From Rhynchopus sp. YZ270_cl-10 (lineage: Eukaryota; Euglenozoa; Diplonemea; Diplonemida; Diplonemidae): a DNA stretch of 64,000 nt. The translations under genes were made by a program, and so were the position numbers. Shown in pieces: positions 1 through 11,089 of this stretch. The stretch is from assembly GCA_964035575.1 (NCBI GenBank), contig OZ037890.1, positions 1-64,000 of the forward strand. The letters run 5' to 3'. A model generated the notes under the pieces. It did no database searches. It was not told the origin of the DNA and saw nothing but the letters and a program-made list of their open reading frames with translations. Every line of letters starts with the position of its first letter. Position 1 is the stretch's first letter.

Positions 1-3000
1 TGCGGGTTTGCGGGTTTGCGGGTTTGCGGTTTGCGGGTTTGCGGGTTTGCGGGTTTGCGGGTTTGCGGGTTTGCGGGTTTGCGGGTTTGCGGGTTTGCGG
101 GTTTGCGGGTTTGCGGGTTTGCGGGTTTGCGGGTTTGCGGGTTTGCGGGTTTGCGGGTTTGCGGGTTTGCGGGTTTGCGGGTTTGCGGGTTGCGGTTTGC
201 GGGTTTGCGGGTTTGCGGGTTTGCGGGTTTGCGGGTTTGCGGGTTTGCGGGTTTGCGGGTTTGCGGGTTTGCGGGTTTGCGGGTTTGCGGGTTTGCGGGT
301 TTGCGGGTTTGCGGGTTTGCGGGTTTGCGGGTTTGCGGGTTTGCGGGTTTGCGGGTTTGCGGGTTTGCGGGTTTGCGGGTTTGCGGGTTTGCGGGTTTGC
401 GGGTTTGCGGGTTTGCGGGTTTGCGGGTTTGCGGGTTTGCGGGTTTGCGGGTTTGCGGGTTTGCGGGTTTGCGGGTTTGCGGGTTTGCGGGTTTGCGGGT
501 TTGCGGGTTTGCGGGTTTGCGGGTTTGCGGGTTTGCGGGTTTGCGGGTTTGCGGGTTTGCGGGTTTGCGGGTTTGCGGGTTTGCGGGTTTGCGGGTTTGC
601 GGGTTTGCGGGTTTGCGGGTTTGCGGGTTTGCGGGTTTGCGGGTTTGCGGGTTTGCGGGTTTGCGGGTTTGCGGGTTTGCGGGTTTGCGGGTTTGCGGGT
701 TTGCGGGTTTGCGGGTTTGCGGGTTTGCGGGTTTGCGGGTTTGCGGGTTTGCGGGTTTGCGGGTTTGCGGGTTTGCGGGTTTGCGGGTTTGCGGGTTTGC
801 GGGTTTGCGGGTTTGCGGGTTTGCGGGTTTGCGGGTTTGCGGGTTTGCGGGTTTGCGGGTTTGCGGGTTTGCGGGTTTGCGGGTTTGCGGGTTTGCGGGT
901 TTGCGGGTTTGCGGGTTTGCGGGTTTGCGGGTTTGCGGGTTTGCGGGTTTGCGGGTTTGCGGGTTTGCGGGTTTGCGGGTTTGCGGGTTTGCGGGTTTGC
1001 GGGTTTGCGGGTTTGCGGGTTTGCGGGTTTGCGGGTTTGCGGGTTTGCGGGTTTGCGGGTTTGCGGGTTTGCGGGTTTGCGGGTTTGCGGGTTTGCGGGT
1101 TTGCGGGTTTGCGGGTTTGCGGGTTTGCGGGTTTGCGGGTTTGCGGGTTTGCGGGTTTGCGGGTTTGCGGGTTTGCGGGTTTGCGGGTTTGCGGGTTTGC
1201 GGGTTTGCGGGTTTGCGGGTTTGCGGGTTTGCGGGTTTGCGGGTTTGCGGGTTTGCGGGTTTGCGGGTTTGCGGGTTTGCGGGTTTGCGGGTTTGCGGGT
1301 TTGCGGGTTTGCGGGTTTGCGGGTTTGCGGGTTTGCGGGTTTGCGGGTTTGCGGGTTTGCGGGTTTGCGGGTTTGCGGGTTTGCGGGTTTGCGGGTTTGC
1401 GGGTTTGCGGGTTTGCGGGTTTGCGGGTTTGCGGGTTTGCGGGTTTGCGGGTTTGCGGGTTTGCGGGTTTGCGGGTTTGCGGGTTTGCGGGTTTGCGGGT
1501 TTGCGGGTTTGCGGGTTTGCGGGTTTGCGGGTTTGCGGGTTTGCGGGTTTGCGGGTTTGCGGGTTTGCGGGTTTGCGGGTTTGCGGGTTTGCGGGTTTGC
1601 GGGTTTGCGGGTTTGCGGGTTTGCGGGTTTGCGGGTTTGCGGGTTTGCGGGTTTGCGGGTTTGCGGGTTTGCGGGTTTGCGGGTTTGCGGGTTTGCGGGT
1701 TTGCGGGTTTGCGGGTTTGCGGGTTTGCGGGTTTGCGGGTTTGCGGGTTTGCGGGTTTGCGGGTTTGCGGGTTTGCGGGTTTGCGGGTTTGCGGGTTTGC
1801 GGGTTTGCGGGTTTGCGGGTTTGCGGGTTTGCGGGTTTGCGGGTTTGCGGGTTTGCGGGTTTGCGGGTTTGCGGGTTTGCGGGTTTGCGGGTTTGCGGGT
1901 TTGCGGGTTTGCGGGTTTGCGGGTTTGCGGGTTTGCGGGTTTGCGGGTTTGCGGGTTTGCGGGTTTGCGGGTTTGCGGGTTTGCGGGTTTGCGGGTTTGC
2001 GGGTTTGCGGGTTTGCGGGTTTGCGGGTTTGCGGGTTTGCGGGTTTGCGGGTTTGCGGGTTTGCGGGTTTGCGGGTTTGCGGGTTTGCGGGTTTGCGGGT
2101 TTGCGGGTTTGCGGGTTTGCGGGTTTGCGGGTTTGCGGGTTTGCGGGTTTGCGGGTTTGCGGGTTTGCGGGTTTGCGGGTTTGCGGGTTTGCGGGTTTGC
2201 GGGTTTGCGGGTTTGCGGGTTTGCGGGTTTGCGGGTTTGCGGGTTTGCGGGTTTGCGGGTTTGCGGGTTTGCGGGTTTGCGGGTTTGCGGGTTTGCGGGT
2301 TTGCGGGTTTGCGGGTTTGCGGGTTTGCGGGTTTGCGGGTTTGCGGGTTTGCGGGTTTGCGGGTTTGCGGGTTTGCGGGTTTGCGGGTTTGCGGGTTTGC
2401 GGGTTTGCGGGTTTGCGGGTTTGCGGGTTTGCGGGTTTGCGGGTTTGCGGGTTTGCGGGTTTGCGGGTTTGCGGGTTTGCGGGTTTGCGGGTTTGCGGGT
2501 TTGCGGGTTTGCGGGTTTGCGGGTTTGCGGGTTTGCGGGTTTGCGGGTTTGCGGGTTTGCGGGTTTGCGGGTTTGCGGGTTTGCGGGTTTGCGGGTTTGC
2601 GGGTTTGCGGGTTTGCGGGTTTGCGGGTTTGCGGGTTTGCGGGTTTGCGGGTTTGCGGGTTTGCGGGTTTGCGGGTTTGCGGGTTTGCGGGTTTGCGGGT
2701 TTGCGGGTTTGCGGGTTTGCGGGTTTGCGGGTTTGCGGGTTTGCGGGTTTGCGGGTTTGCGGGTTTGCGGGTTTGCGGGTTTGCGGGTTTGCGGGTTTGC
2801 GGGTTTGCGGGTTTGCGGGTTTGCGGGTTTGCGGGTTTGCGGGTTTGCGGGTTTGCGGGTTTGCGGGTTTGCGGGTTTGCGGGTTTGCGGGTTTGCGGGT
2901 TTGCGGGTTTGCGGGTTTGCGGGTTTGCGGGTTTGCGGGTTTGCGGGTTTGCGGGTTTGCGGGTTTGCGGGTTTGCGGGTTTGCGGGTTTGCGGGTTTGC

Positions 3001-6000
3001 GGGTTTGCGGGTTTGCGGGTTTGCGGGTTTGCGGGTTTGCGGGTTTGCGGGTTTGCGGGTTTGCGGGTTTGCGGGTTTGCGGGTTTGCGGGTTTGCGGGT
3101 TTGCGGGTTTGCGGGTTTGCGGGTTTGCGGGTTTGCGGGTTTGCGGGTTTGCGGGTTTGCGGGTTTGCGGGTTTGCGGGTTTGCGGGTTTGCGGGTTTGC
3201 GGGTTTGCGGGTTTGCGGGTTTGCGGGTTTGCGGGTTTGCGGGTTTGCGGGTTTGCGGGTTTGCGGGTTTGCGGGTTTGCGGGTTTGCGGGTTTGCGGGT
3301 TTGCGGGTTTGCGGGTTTGCGGGTTTGCGGGTTTGCGGGTTTGCGGGTTTGCGGGTTTGCGGGTTTGCGGGTTTGCGGGTTTGCGGGTTTGCGGGTTTGC
3401 GGGTTTGCGGGTTTGCGGGTTTGCGGGTTTGCGGGTTTGCGGGTTTGCGGGTTTGCGGGTTTGCGGGTTTGCGGGTTTGCGGGTTTGCGGGTTTGCGGGT
3501 TTGCGGGTTTGCGGGTTTGCGGGTTTGCGGGTTTGCGGGTTTGCGGGTTTGCGGGTTTGCGGGTTTGCGGGTTTGCGGGTTTGCGGGTTTGCGGGTTTGC
3601 GGGTTTGCGGGTTTGCGGGTTTGCGGGTTTGCGGGTTTGCGGGTTTGCGGGTTTGCGGGTTTGCGGGTTTGCGGGTTTGCGGGTTTGCGGGTTTGCGGGT
3701 TTGCGGGTTTGCGGGTTTGCGGGTTTGCGGGTTTGCGGGTTTGCGGGTTTGCGGGTTTGCGGGTTTGCGGGTTTGCGGGTTTGCGGGTTTGCGGGTTTGC
3801 GGGTTTGCGGGTTTGCGGGTTTGCGGGTTTGCGGGTTTGCGGGTTTGCGGGTTTGCGGGTTTGCGGGTTTGCGGGTTTGCGGGTTTGCGGGTTTGCGGGT
3901 TTGCGGGTTTGCGGGTTTGCGGGTTTGCGGGTTTGCGGGTTTGCGGGTTTGCGGGTTTGCGGGTTTGCGGGTTTGCGGGTTTGCGGGTTTGCGGGTTTGC
4001 GGGTTTGCGGGTTTGCGGGTTTGCGGGTTTGCGGGTTTGCGGGTTTGCGGGTTTGCGGGTTTGCGGGTTTGCGGGTTTGCGGGTTTGCGGGTTTGCGGGT
4101 TTGCGGGTTTGCGGGTTTGCGGGTTTGCGGGTTTGCGGGTTTGCGGGTTTGCGGGTTTGCGGGTTTGCGGGTTTGCGGGTTTGCGGGTTTGCGGGTTTGC
4201 GGGTTTGCGGGTTTGCGGGTTTGCGGGTTTGCGGGTTTGCGGGTTTGCGGGTTTGCGGGTTTGCGGGTTTGCGGGTTTGCGGGTTTGCGGGTTTGCGGGT
4301 TTGCGGGTTTGCGGGTTTGCGGGTTTGCGGGTTTGCGGGTTTGCGGGTTTGCGGGTTTGCGGGTTTGCGGGTTTGCGGGTTTGCGGGTTTGCGGGTTTGC
4401 GGGTTTGCGGGTTTGCGGGTTTGCGGGTTTGCGGGTTTGCGGGTTTGCGGGTTTGCGGGTTTGCGGGTTTGCGGGTTTGCGGGTTTGCGGGTTTGCGGGT
4501 TTGCGGGTTTGCGGGTTTGCGGGTTTGCGGGTTTGCGGGTTTGCGGGTTTGCGGGTTTGCGGGTTTGCGGGTTTGCGGGTTTGCGGGTTTGCGGGTTTGC
4601 GGGTTTGCGGGTTTGCGGGTTTGCGGGTTTGCGGGTTTGCGGGTTTGCGGGTTTGCGGGTTTGCGGGTTTGCGGGTTTGCGGGTTTGCGGGTTTGCGGGT
4701 TTGCGGGTTTGCGGGTTTGCGGGTTTGCGGGTTTGCGGGTTTGCGGGTTTGCGGGTTTGCGGGTTTGCGGGTTTGCGGGTTTGCGGGTTTGCGGGTTTGC
4801 GGGTTTGCGGGTTTGCGGGTTTGCGGGTTTGCGGGTTTGCGGGTTTGCGGGTTTGCGGGTTTGCGGGTTTGCGGGTTTGCGGGTTTGCGGGTTTGCGGGT
4901 TTGCGGGTTTGCGGGTTTGCGGGTTTGCGGGTTTGCGGGTTTGCGGGTTTGCGGGTTTGCGGGTTTGCGGGTTTGCGGGTTTGCGGGTTTGCGGGTTTGC
5001 GGGTTTGCGGGTTTGCGGGTTTGCGGGTTTGCGGGTTTGCGGGTTTGCGGGTTTGCGGGTTTGCGGGTTTGCGGGTTTGCGGGTTTGCGGGTTTGCGGGT
5101 TTGCGGGTTTGCGGGTTTGCGGGTTTGCGGGTTTGCGGGTTTGCGGGTTTGCGGGTTTGCGGGTTTGCGGGTTTGCGGGTTTGCGGGTTTGCGGGTTTGC
5201 GGGTTTGCGGGTTTGCGGGTTTGCGGGTTTGCGGGTTTGCGGGTTTGCGGGTTTGCGGGTTTGCGGGTTTGCGGGTTTGCGGGTTTGCGGGTTTGCGGGT
5301 TTGCGGGTTTGCGGGTTTGCGGGTTTGCGGGTTTGCGGGTTTGCGGGTTTGCGGGTTTGCGGGTTTGCGGGTTTGCGGGTTTGCGGGTTTGCGGGTTTGC
5401 GGGTTTGCGGGTTTGCGGGTTTGCGGGTTTGCGGGTTTGCGGGTTTGCGGGTTTGCGGGTTTGCGGGTTTGCGGGTTTGCGGGTTTGCGGGTTTGCGGGT
5501 TTGCGGGTTTGCGGGTTTGCGGGTTTGCGGGTTTGCGGGTTTGCGGGTTTGCGGGTTTGCGGGTTTGCGGGTTTGCGGGTTTGCGGGTTTGCGGGTTTGC
5601 GGGTTTGCGGGTTTGCGGGTTTGCGGGTTTGCGGGTTTGCGGGTTTGCGGGTTTGCGGGTTTGCGGGTTTGCGGGTTTGCGGGTTTGCGGGTTTGCGGGT
5701 TTGCGGGTTTGCGGGTTTGCGGGTTTGCGGGTTTGCGGGTTTGCGGGTTTGCGGGTTTGCGGGTTTGCGGGTTTGCGGGTTTGCGGGTTTGCGGGTTTGC
5801 GGGTTTGCGGGTTTGCGGGTTTGCGGGTTTGCGGGTTTGCGGGTTTGCGGGTTTGCGGGTTTGCGGGTTTGCGGGTTTGCGGGTTTGCGGGTTTGCGGGT
5901 TTGCGGGTTTGCGGGTTTGCGGGTTTGCGGGTTTGCGGGTTTGCGGGTTTGCGGGTTTGCGGGTTTGCGGGTTTGCGGGTTTGCGGGTTTGCGGGTTTGC

Positions 6001-8310
6001 GGGTTTGCGGGTTTGCGGGTTTGCGGGTTTGCGGGTTTGCGGGTTTGCGGGTTTGCGGGTTTGCGGGTTTGCGGGTTTGCGGGTTTGCGGGTTTGCGGGT
6101 TTGCGGGTTTGCGGGTTTGCGGGTTTGCGGGTTTGCGGGTTTGCGGGTTTGCGGGTTTGCGGGTTTGCGGGTTTGCGGGTTTGCGGGTTTGCGGGTTTGC
6201 GGGTTTGCGGGTTTGCGGGTTTGCGGGTTTGCGGGTTTGCGGGTTTGCGGGTTTGCGGGTTTGCGGGTTTGCGGGTTTGCGGGTTTGCGGGTTTGCGGGT
6301 TTGCGGGTTTGCGGGTTTGCGGGTTTGCGGGTTTGCGGGTTTGCGGGTTTGCGGGTTTGCGGGTTTGCGGGTTTGCGGGTTTGCGGGTTTGCGGGTTTGC
6401 GGGTTTGCGGGTTTGCGGGTTTGCGGGTTTGCGGGTTTGCGGGTTTGCGGGTTTGCGGGTTTGCGGGTTTGCGGGTTTGCGGGTTTGCGGGTTTGCGGGT
6501 TTGCGGGTTTGCGGGTTTGCGGGTTTGCGGGTTTGCGGGTTTGCGGGTTTGCGGGTTTGCGGGTTTGCGGGTTTGCGGGTTTGCGGGTTTGCGGGTTTGC
6601 GGGTTTGCGGGTTTGCGGGTTTGCGGGTTTGCGGGTTTGCGGGTTTGCGGGTTTGCGGGTTTGCGGGTTTGCGGGTTTGCGGGTTTGCGGGTTTGCGGGT
6701 TTGCGGGTTTGCGGGTTTGCGGGTTTGCGGGTTTGCGGGTTTGCGGGTTTGCGGGTTTGCGGGTTTGCGGGTTTGCGGGTTTGCGGGTTTGCGGGTTTGC
6801 GGGTTTGCGGGTTTGCGGGTTTGCGGGTTTGCGGGTTTGCGGGTTTGCGGGTTTGCGGGTTTGCGGGTTTGCGGGTTTGCGGGTTTGCGGGTTTGCGGGT
6901 TTGCGGGTTTGCGGGTTTGCGGGTTTGCGGGTTTGCGGGTTTGCGGGTTTGCGGGTTTGCGGGTTTGCGGGTTTGCGGGTTTGCGGGTTTGCGGGTTTGC
7001 GGGTTTGCGGGTTTGCGGGTTTGCGGGTTTGCGGGTTTGCGGGTTTGCGGGTTTGCGGGTTTGCGGGTTTGCGGGTTTGCGGGTTTGCGGGTTTGCGGGT
7101 TTGCGGGTTTGCGGGTTTGCGGGTTTGCGGGTTTGCGGGTTTGCGGGTTTGCGGGTTTGCGGGTTTGCGGGTTTGCGGGTTTGCGGGTTTGCGGGTTTGC
7201 GGGTTTGCGGGTTTGCGGGTTTGCGGGTTTGCGGGTTTGCGGGTTTGCGGGTTTGCGGGTTTGCGGGTTTGCGGGTTTGCGGGTTTGCGGGTTTGCGGGT
7301 TTGCGGGTTTGCGGGTTTGCGGGTTTGCGGGTTTGCGGGTTTGCGGGTTTGCGGGTTTGCGGGTTTGCGGGTTTGCGGGTTTGCGGGTTTGCGGGTTTGC
7401 GGGTTTGCGGGTTTGCGGGTTTGCGGGTTTGCGGGTTTGCGGGTTTGCGGGTTTGCGGGTTTGCGGGTTTGCGGGTTTGCGGGTTTGCGGGTTTGCGGGT
7501 TTGCGGGTTTGCGGGTTTGCGGGTTTGCGGGTTTGCGGGTTTGCGGGTTTGCGGGTTTGCGGGTTTGCGGGTTTGCGGGTTTGCGGGTTTGCGGGTTTGC
7601 GGGTTTGCGGGTTTGCGGGTTTGCGGGTTTGCGGGTTTGCGGGTTTGCGGGTTTGCGGGTTTGCGGGTTTGCGGGTTTGCGGGTTTGCGGGTTTGCGGGT
7701 TTGCGGGTTTGCGGGTTTGCGGGTTTGCGGGTTTGCGGGTTTGCGGGTTTGCGGGTTTGCGGGTTTGCGGGTTTGCGGGTTTGCGGGTTTGCGGGTTTGC
7801 GGGTTTGCGGGTTTGCGGGTTTGCGGGTTTGCGGGTTTGCGGGTTTGCGGGTTTGCGGGTTTGCGGGTTTGCGGGTTTGCGGGTTTGCGGGTTTGCGGGT
7901 TTGCGGGTTTGCGGGTTTGCGGGTTTGCGGGTTTGCGGGTTTGCGGGTTTGCGGGTTTGCGGGTTTGCGGGTTTGCGGGTTTGCGGGTTTGCGGGTTTGC
8001 GGGTTTGCGGGTTTGCGGGTTTGCGGGTTTGCGGGTTTGCGGGTTTGCGGGTTTGCGGGTTTGCGGGTTTGCGGGTTTGCGGGTTTGCGGGTTTGCGGGT
8101 TTGCGGGTTTGCGGGTTTGCGGGTTTGCGGGTTTGCGGGTTTGCGGGTTTGCGGGTTTGCGGGTTTGCGGGTTTGCGGGTTTGCGGGTTTGCGGGTTTGC
8201 GGGTTTGCGGGTTTGCGGGTTTGCGGGTTTGCGGGTTTGCGGGTTTACGGGTTTGCGGGTTTACGGGTTTACGGGTTTGCGGGTTTGCGGGTTTGCGGGT
8301 TTGCGGGTTC
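1..8310. repeat. 8-bp satellite (TGCGGGTT)n, about 1,035 units
   Basis: A tandem array of an 8-bp unit runs almost without a change for 8.3 kb and begins before the window. Irregular units are seen only near 25-32 and 188-200 (units of 7 bp or fewer) and near 8246-8275, where GCGGG becomes ACGGG in several units just before the array degenerates. All G-runs lie on the plus strand. Because 24 nt is a multiple of 3, the three plus frames stay open and give an 8-residue periodic translation; this is an artefact, not a gene. The near-perfect homogeneity suggests recent expansion or efficient homogenisation. Confidence 0.97.
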
Positions 8311-9170
8311 TAGGTTGCGTTATCCGGCTGGTGTGGTTGTGCGGGTGTGCGGGGTTCGGGCAACGTTATCTGGTTCGTGTGGTCGATAAGGTGGCTGGTG
8401 GGTGCGGGTGCGCGGGAACCTGCTGGTTCTAGGTTGCGTTATCTGGTTCTAGGTTACGGTATCCGGCTGGTGGTTGGTGCGGGTTTGCGGGTTTGCGGGT
8501 GCGCGGGTTTGCGGGTTCTAGGTTGCGTTATCCGGCTGGTGTGGTTGTGCGGGTGTGCGGGGTTCGGGCAACGTTATCTGGTTCGTGTGGTCGATAAGCT
8601 GGCTGGTGGGTGCGGGTGCGCGGGAACCTGCTGGTTCTAGGTTGCGTTATCTGGTTCTAGGTTACGATATCTGGCTGGTGGTTGGTGCGGGTTTGCGGGT
8701 TTGCGGGTGCGCGGGTTTGCGGGTTCTAGGTTGCGTTATCCGGCTGGTGTGGTTGTGCGGGTGTGCGGGGTTCGGGCAACGTTATCTGGCTGGTGTGGTT
8801 GTGCGGGTGTGCGGGGTTCGGGCAACGTTATCCGGCTGGTGTGGTGGTGCGGGTGCGCGGGGTTCGGGCAACGTTATCTGGTTCGTGTGGTTGATAAGCT
8901 GGCTGGTGGGTGCGGGTGCGCGGGAACCTGCTGGTTCTAGGTTGCGTTATCTGGTTCTAGGTTACGTTATCTGGCTGGTGGTTGGTGAGGGTTTGCGGGT
9001 TTGCGGGTGCGCGGGTTTGCGGGTTCTAGGTTGCGTTATCCGGCTGGTGTGGTTGATAGGGTTCTCGGGGTTCAGGCACTTTATCTGGTTGGTGTGGTCG
9101 ATAAGCTGGCGGGTGGGTGCAGGTGTGCAAACCCGCGGGAATCTGCAGGTTGTGTTATCTGGTTGGTGTG
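8300..9170. repeat. ~207-bp satellite, about four copies
   Basis: A longer tandem unit starts at about 8307, 8514, 8722 and 9021, marked by GGTTCTAGGTTGCGTTATCC. Each unit contains a short run of the same 8-bp repeat that makes up the array to the left, followed by a GGTTCGGGCAACGTTATCTGG-like segment. The third copy is longer through an internal duplication of about 45 bp, and the last copy fades into unique sequence by about 9170. The 8-bp array therefore probably expanded from within this satellite. Confidence 0.85.
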
Positions 9171-9406
9171 GTTGTGCGGGTTTTTTGTTGCGCCTGCTGG
9201 TTGGTGCTTTGTGGGTGGGCATATATGTGGCCATGTGTTGTTGCACCACCATGCTTCCCTGAGAGATGGCTTTTTTCTTGTGTATACTGTATACTGTGTA
9301 TATTGCTTTAGTGAGTTTCTGCTTTATGTGAGGTTCTTAGGCTACTAAAGTGGTTTGTGTTGTACTAGTCCTCACTGTAATACTATGCTTCCCTGCTGAC
9401 GGAGGG
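9171..9406. other. Junction region between satellites, no gene seen
   Basis: Mixed sequence between the 207-bp satellite and the 7-bp array. It contains scattered GTATACTGT-like motifs that foreshadow the CTGTGTA array. No coding feature could be supported. Confidence 0.5.
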
Positions 9407-9690
9407 TGTACTGTGTACTGTGTACTGTGTACTGTGTACTGTGTACTGTGTACTGTGTACTGTGTACTGTGTACTGTGTACTGTGTACTGTGTACTGTGT
9501 ACTGTGTACTGTGTACTGTGTACTGTGTACTGTGTACTGTGTACTGTGTACTGTGTACTGTGTACTGTGTACTGTGTACTGTGTACTGTGTACTGTGTAC
9601 TGTGTACTGTGTACTGTGTACTGTGTACTGTGTACTGTGTACTGTGTACTGTGTACTGTGTACTGTGTACTGTGTACTGTGTACTGTGTA
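9407..9690. repeat. 7-bp array (CTGTGTA)n, about 40 units
   Basis: Uniform heptamer array of about 284 bp. Stop-free frames across it translate as a cysteine/tyrosine periodic peptide and are not genes. The right edge is sharp, running into AGGACTGCCC. Confidence 0.95.
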
Positions 9691-9779
9691 GGACTGCCCT
9701 CAGAATATGTTTTCCTTGGTCAGAGGCTCCATACAGGTGAAAGGTGAAAAGTTTTCAAGCAAAAAAAAAAGTTTTGCCT

Positions 9780-9962
9780 GTGAAAGTCATAGGGTGCCAA
9801 TCTCAAGGGCACCCTGTGCACCCTTTTTCCATGCCCAAAAAGGCACCCTGTGCACCCTTTCTCGGGGGCCAAAAGCACCCTGTGCACCTTTTCAAAATCC
9901 AGTTCCGGGGGGTTTCGGGAGAGTTTCGTGCAGTGGGTTTTCAGGCACCCTGTGCACCTTAG
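9780..9962. repeat. Interspersed CACCCTGTGCACC motif, four copies
   Basis: The motif GGCACCCTGTGCACC occurs near 9808, 9842, 9877 and 9945 with unrelated spacers. It is palindromic at its core (GTGCAC) and shares CTGTGC with the arrays on both sides, so it looks like a relative or seed of the 13-bp array that follows. Confidence 0.7.
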
Positions 9963-9967
9963 ATACC

Positions 9968-10374
9968 AGGATGCTGTGCAAGGATGCTGTGCAAGGATGC
10001 TGTGCAAGGATGCTGTGCAAGGATGCTGTGCAAGGATGCTGTGCAAGGATGCTGTGCAAGGATGCTGTGCAAGGATGCTGTGCAAGGATGCTGTGCAAGG
10101 ATGCTGTGCAAGGATGCTGTGCAAGGATGCTGTGCAAGGATGCTGTGCAAGGATGCTGTGCAAGGATGCTGTGCAAGGATGCTGTGCAAGGATGCTGTGC
10201 AAGGATGCTGTGCAAGGATGCTGTGCAAGGATGCTGTGCAAGGATGCTGTGCAAGGATGCTGTGCAAGGATGCTGTGCAAGGATGCTGTGCAAGGATGCT
10301 GTGCAAGGATGCTGTGCAAGGATGCTGTGCAAGGATGCTGTGCAAGGATGCTGTGCAAGGATGCTGTGCAAGGA
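9968..10374. repeat. 13-bp array (GGATGCTGTGCAA)n, about 31 units
   Basis: Uniform tandem 13-mer. The unit carries CTGTGCA, close to the neighbouring 7-mer CTGTGTA. Reading frames on both strands stay open only because of the repeat (39-nt period). No spacers are present, so it is not a CRISPR. Confidence 0.95.
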
Positions 10375-10420
10375 AGGCCACTCCGTGTCCTCCCATGCAT
10401 GCACACAGCAGTGGGTGACC

Positions 10421-10706
10421 CTCCTAGCTCCTAGCTCCTAGCTCCTAGCTCCTAGCTCCTAGCTCCTAGCTCCTAGCTCCTAGCTCCTAGCTCCTAGCTC
10501 CTAGCTCCTAGCTCCTAGCTCCTAGCTCCTAGCTCCTAGCTCCTAGCTCCTAGCTCCTAGCTCCTAGCTCCTAGCTCCTAGCTCCTAGCTCCTAGCTCCT
10601 AGCTCCTAGCTCCTAGCTCCTAGCTCCTAGCTCCTAGCTCCTAGCTCCTAGCTCCTAGCTCCTAGCTCCTAGCTCCTAGCTCCTAGCTCCTAGCTCCTAG
10701 CTCCTA
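10421..10706. repeat. 7-bp array (CTCCTAG)n, about 41 units
   Basis: Uniform heptamer array ending at CTACCTAGCTGGGG. It abuts a broken WD40-family gene copy that begins at 10713. The dense TAG triplets close the plus frames, unlike the other arrays. Confidence 0.95.
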
Positions 10707-10712
10707 CCTAGC

Positions 10713-11060
10713 TGGGGCACCCCAGGAGTGATGTTGGCACCAGTGTAGTACAGCTCAACGGCACATCCCTCATCCATCTCCGTGTCGCAGATGCGCAAGT
10801 CGTCGATGCCGATGTCGCCACCGCCTCTCATCCGCATACTCGCAAGGGAAATGGCACAAAAGCTCATGTGTTTCCGTGTCGAAGATGACCACAGCATGGC
10901 AATGCATGACTGCAAGGTACCTGTCACACGGGGAGAGTGTGAGCGAGTACTTACCTGGTATCACCCCAGGAGTGATGATGGAACCACTGCAGTACAGCTC
11001 AACGGCACATGGTGGAACTCTGTTCTGTGGGGACAGGTGTGTGGGGAGGGCAGGTAGAAG
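10713..11060 (-). pseudogene. Rearranged fragment of the UBL-WD40 gene family
   Basis: This stretch matches parts of the two intact UBL-WD40 genes at 30.9-33.4 kb but in scrambled order. On the minus strand, the conserved 5' leader (about 11045-11000, GGGGACAGGTGTGTGGGG on the plus strand) runs straight into the end of the ubiquitin-like part. The segment reading CDRYLAVMHCHAVVIFDTE follows, and then the ubiquitin-like segment GGGDIGIDDLRICDTEMDEG appears a second time, in another frame. The N-terminus of the ubiquitin-like domain and all later WD blades are absent. It is a dead copy, placed directly beside the CTCCTAG array on one side and a reductase fragment on the other. Confidence 0.85.
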
Positions 11061-11089
11061 AGGCTAATGCGAGAAATGCAGGTGAATGA

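Noticed and set aside
1-8310. The array as a left-end chromosome telomere
   Set aside because: At a left end the plus strand should be C-rich. Here the G-rich strand runs into the window, so it would be in the wrong orientation.
8-8432. Three very long plus-strand open frames of about 2,800 codons
   Set aside because: They are translations of the 8-bp satellite, which has no stop in any plus frame. All three frames give the same periodic peptide.
9968-10374. CRISPR array
   Set aside because: Units are contiguous with no spacers, and the genome is eukaryotic. The same applies to the 39-bp repeats at 23.7-24.4 kb.
9407-10441. Open frames across the 7- and 13-bp arrays on both strands
   Set aside because: They exist only because of the repeats; there are no conserved domains and composition is purely periodic.
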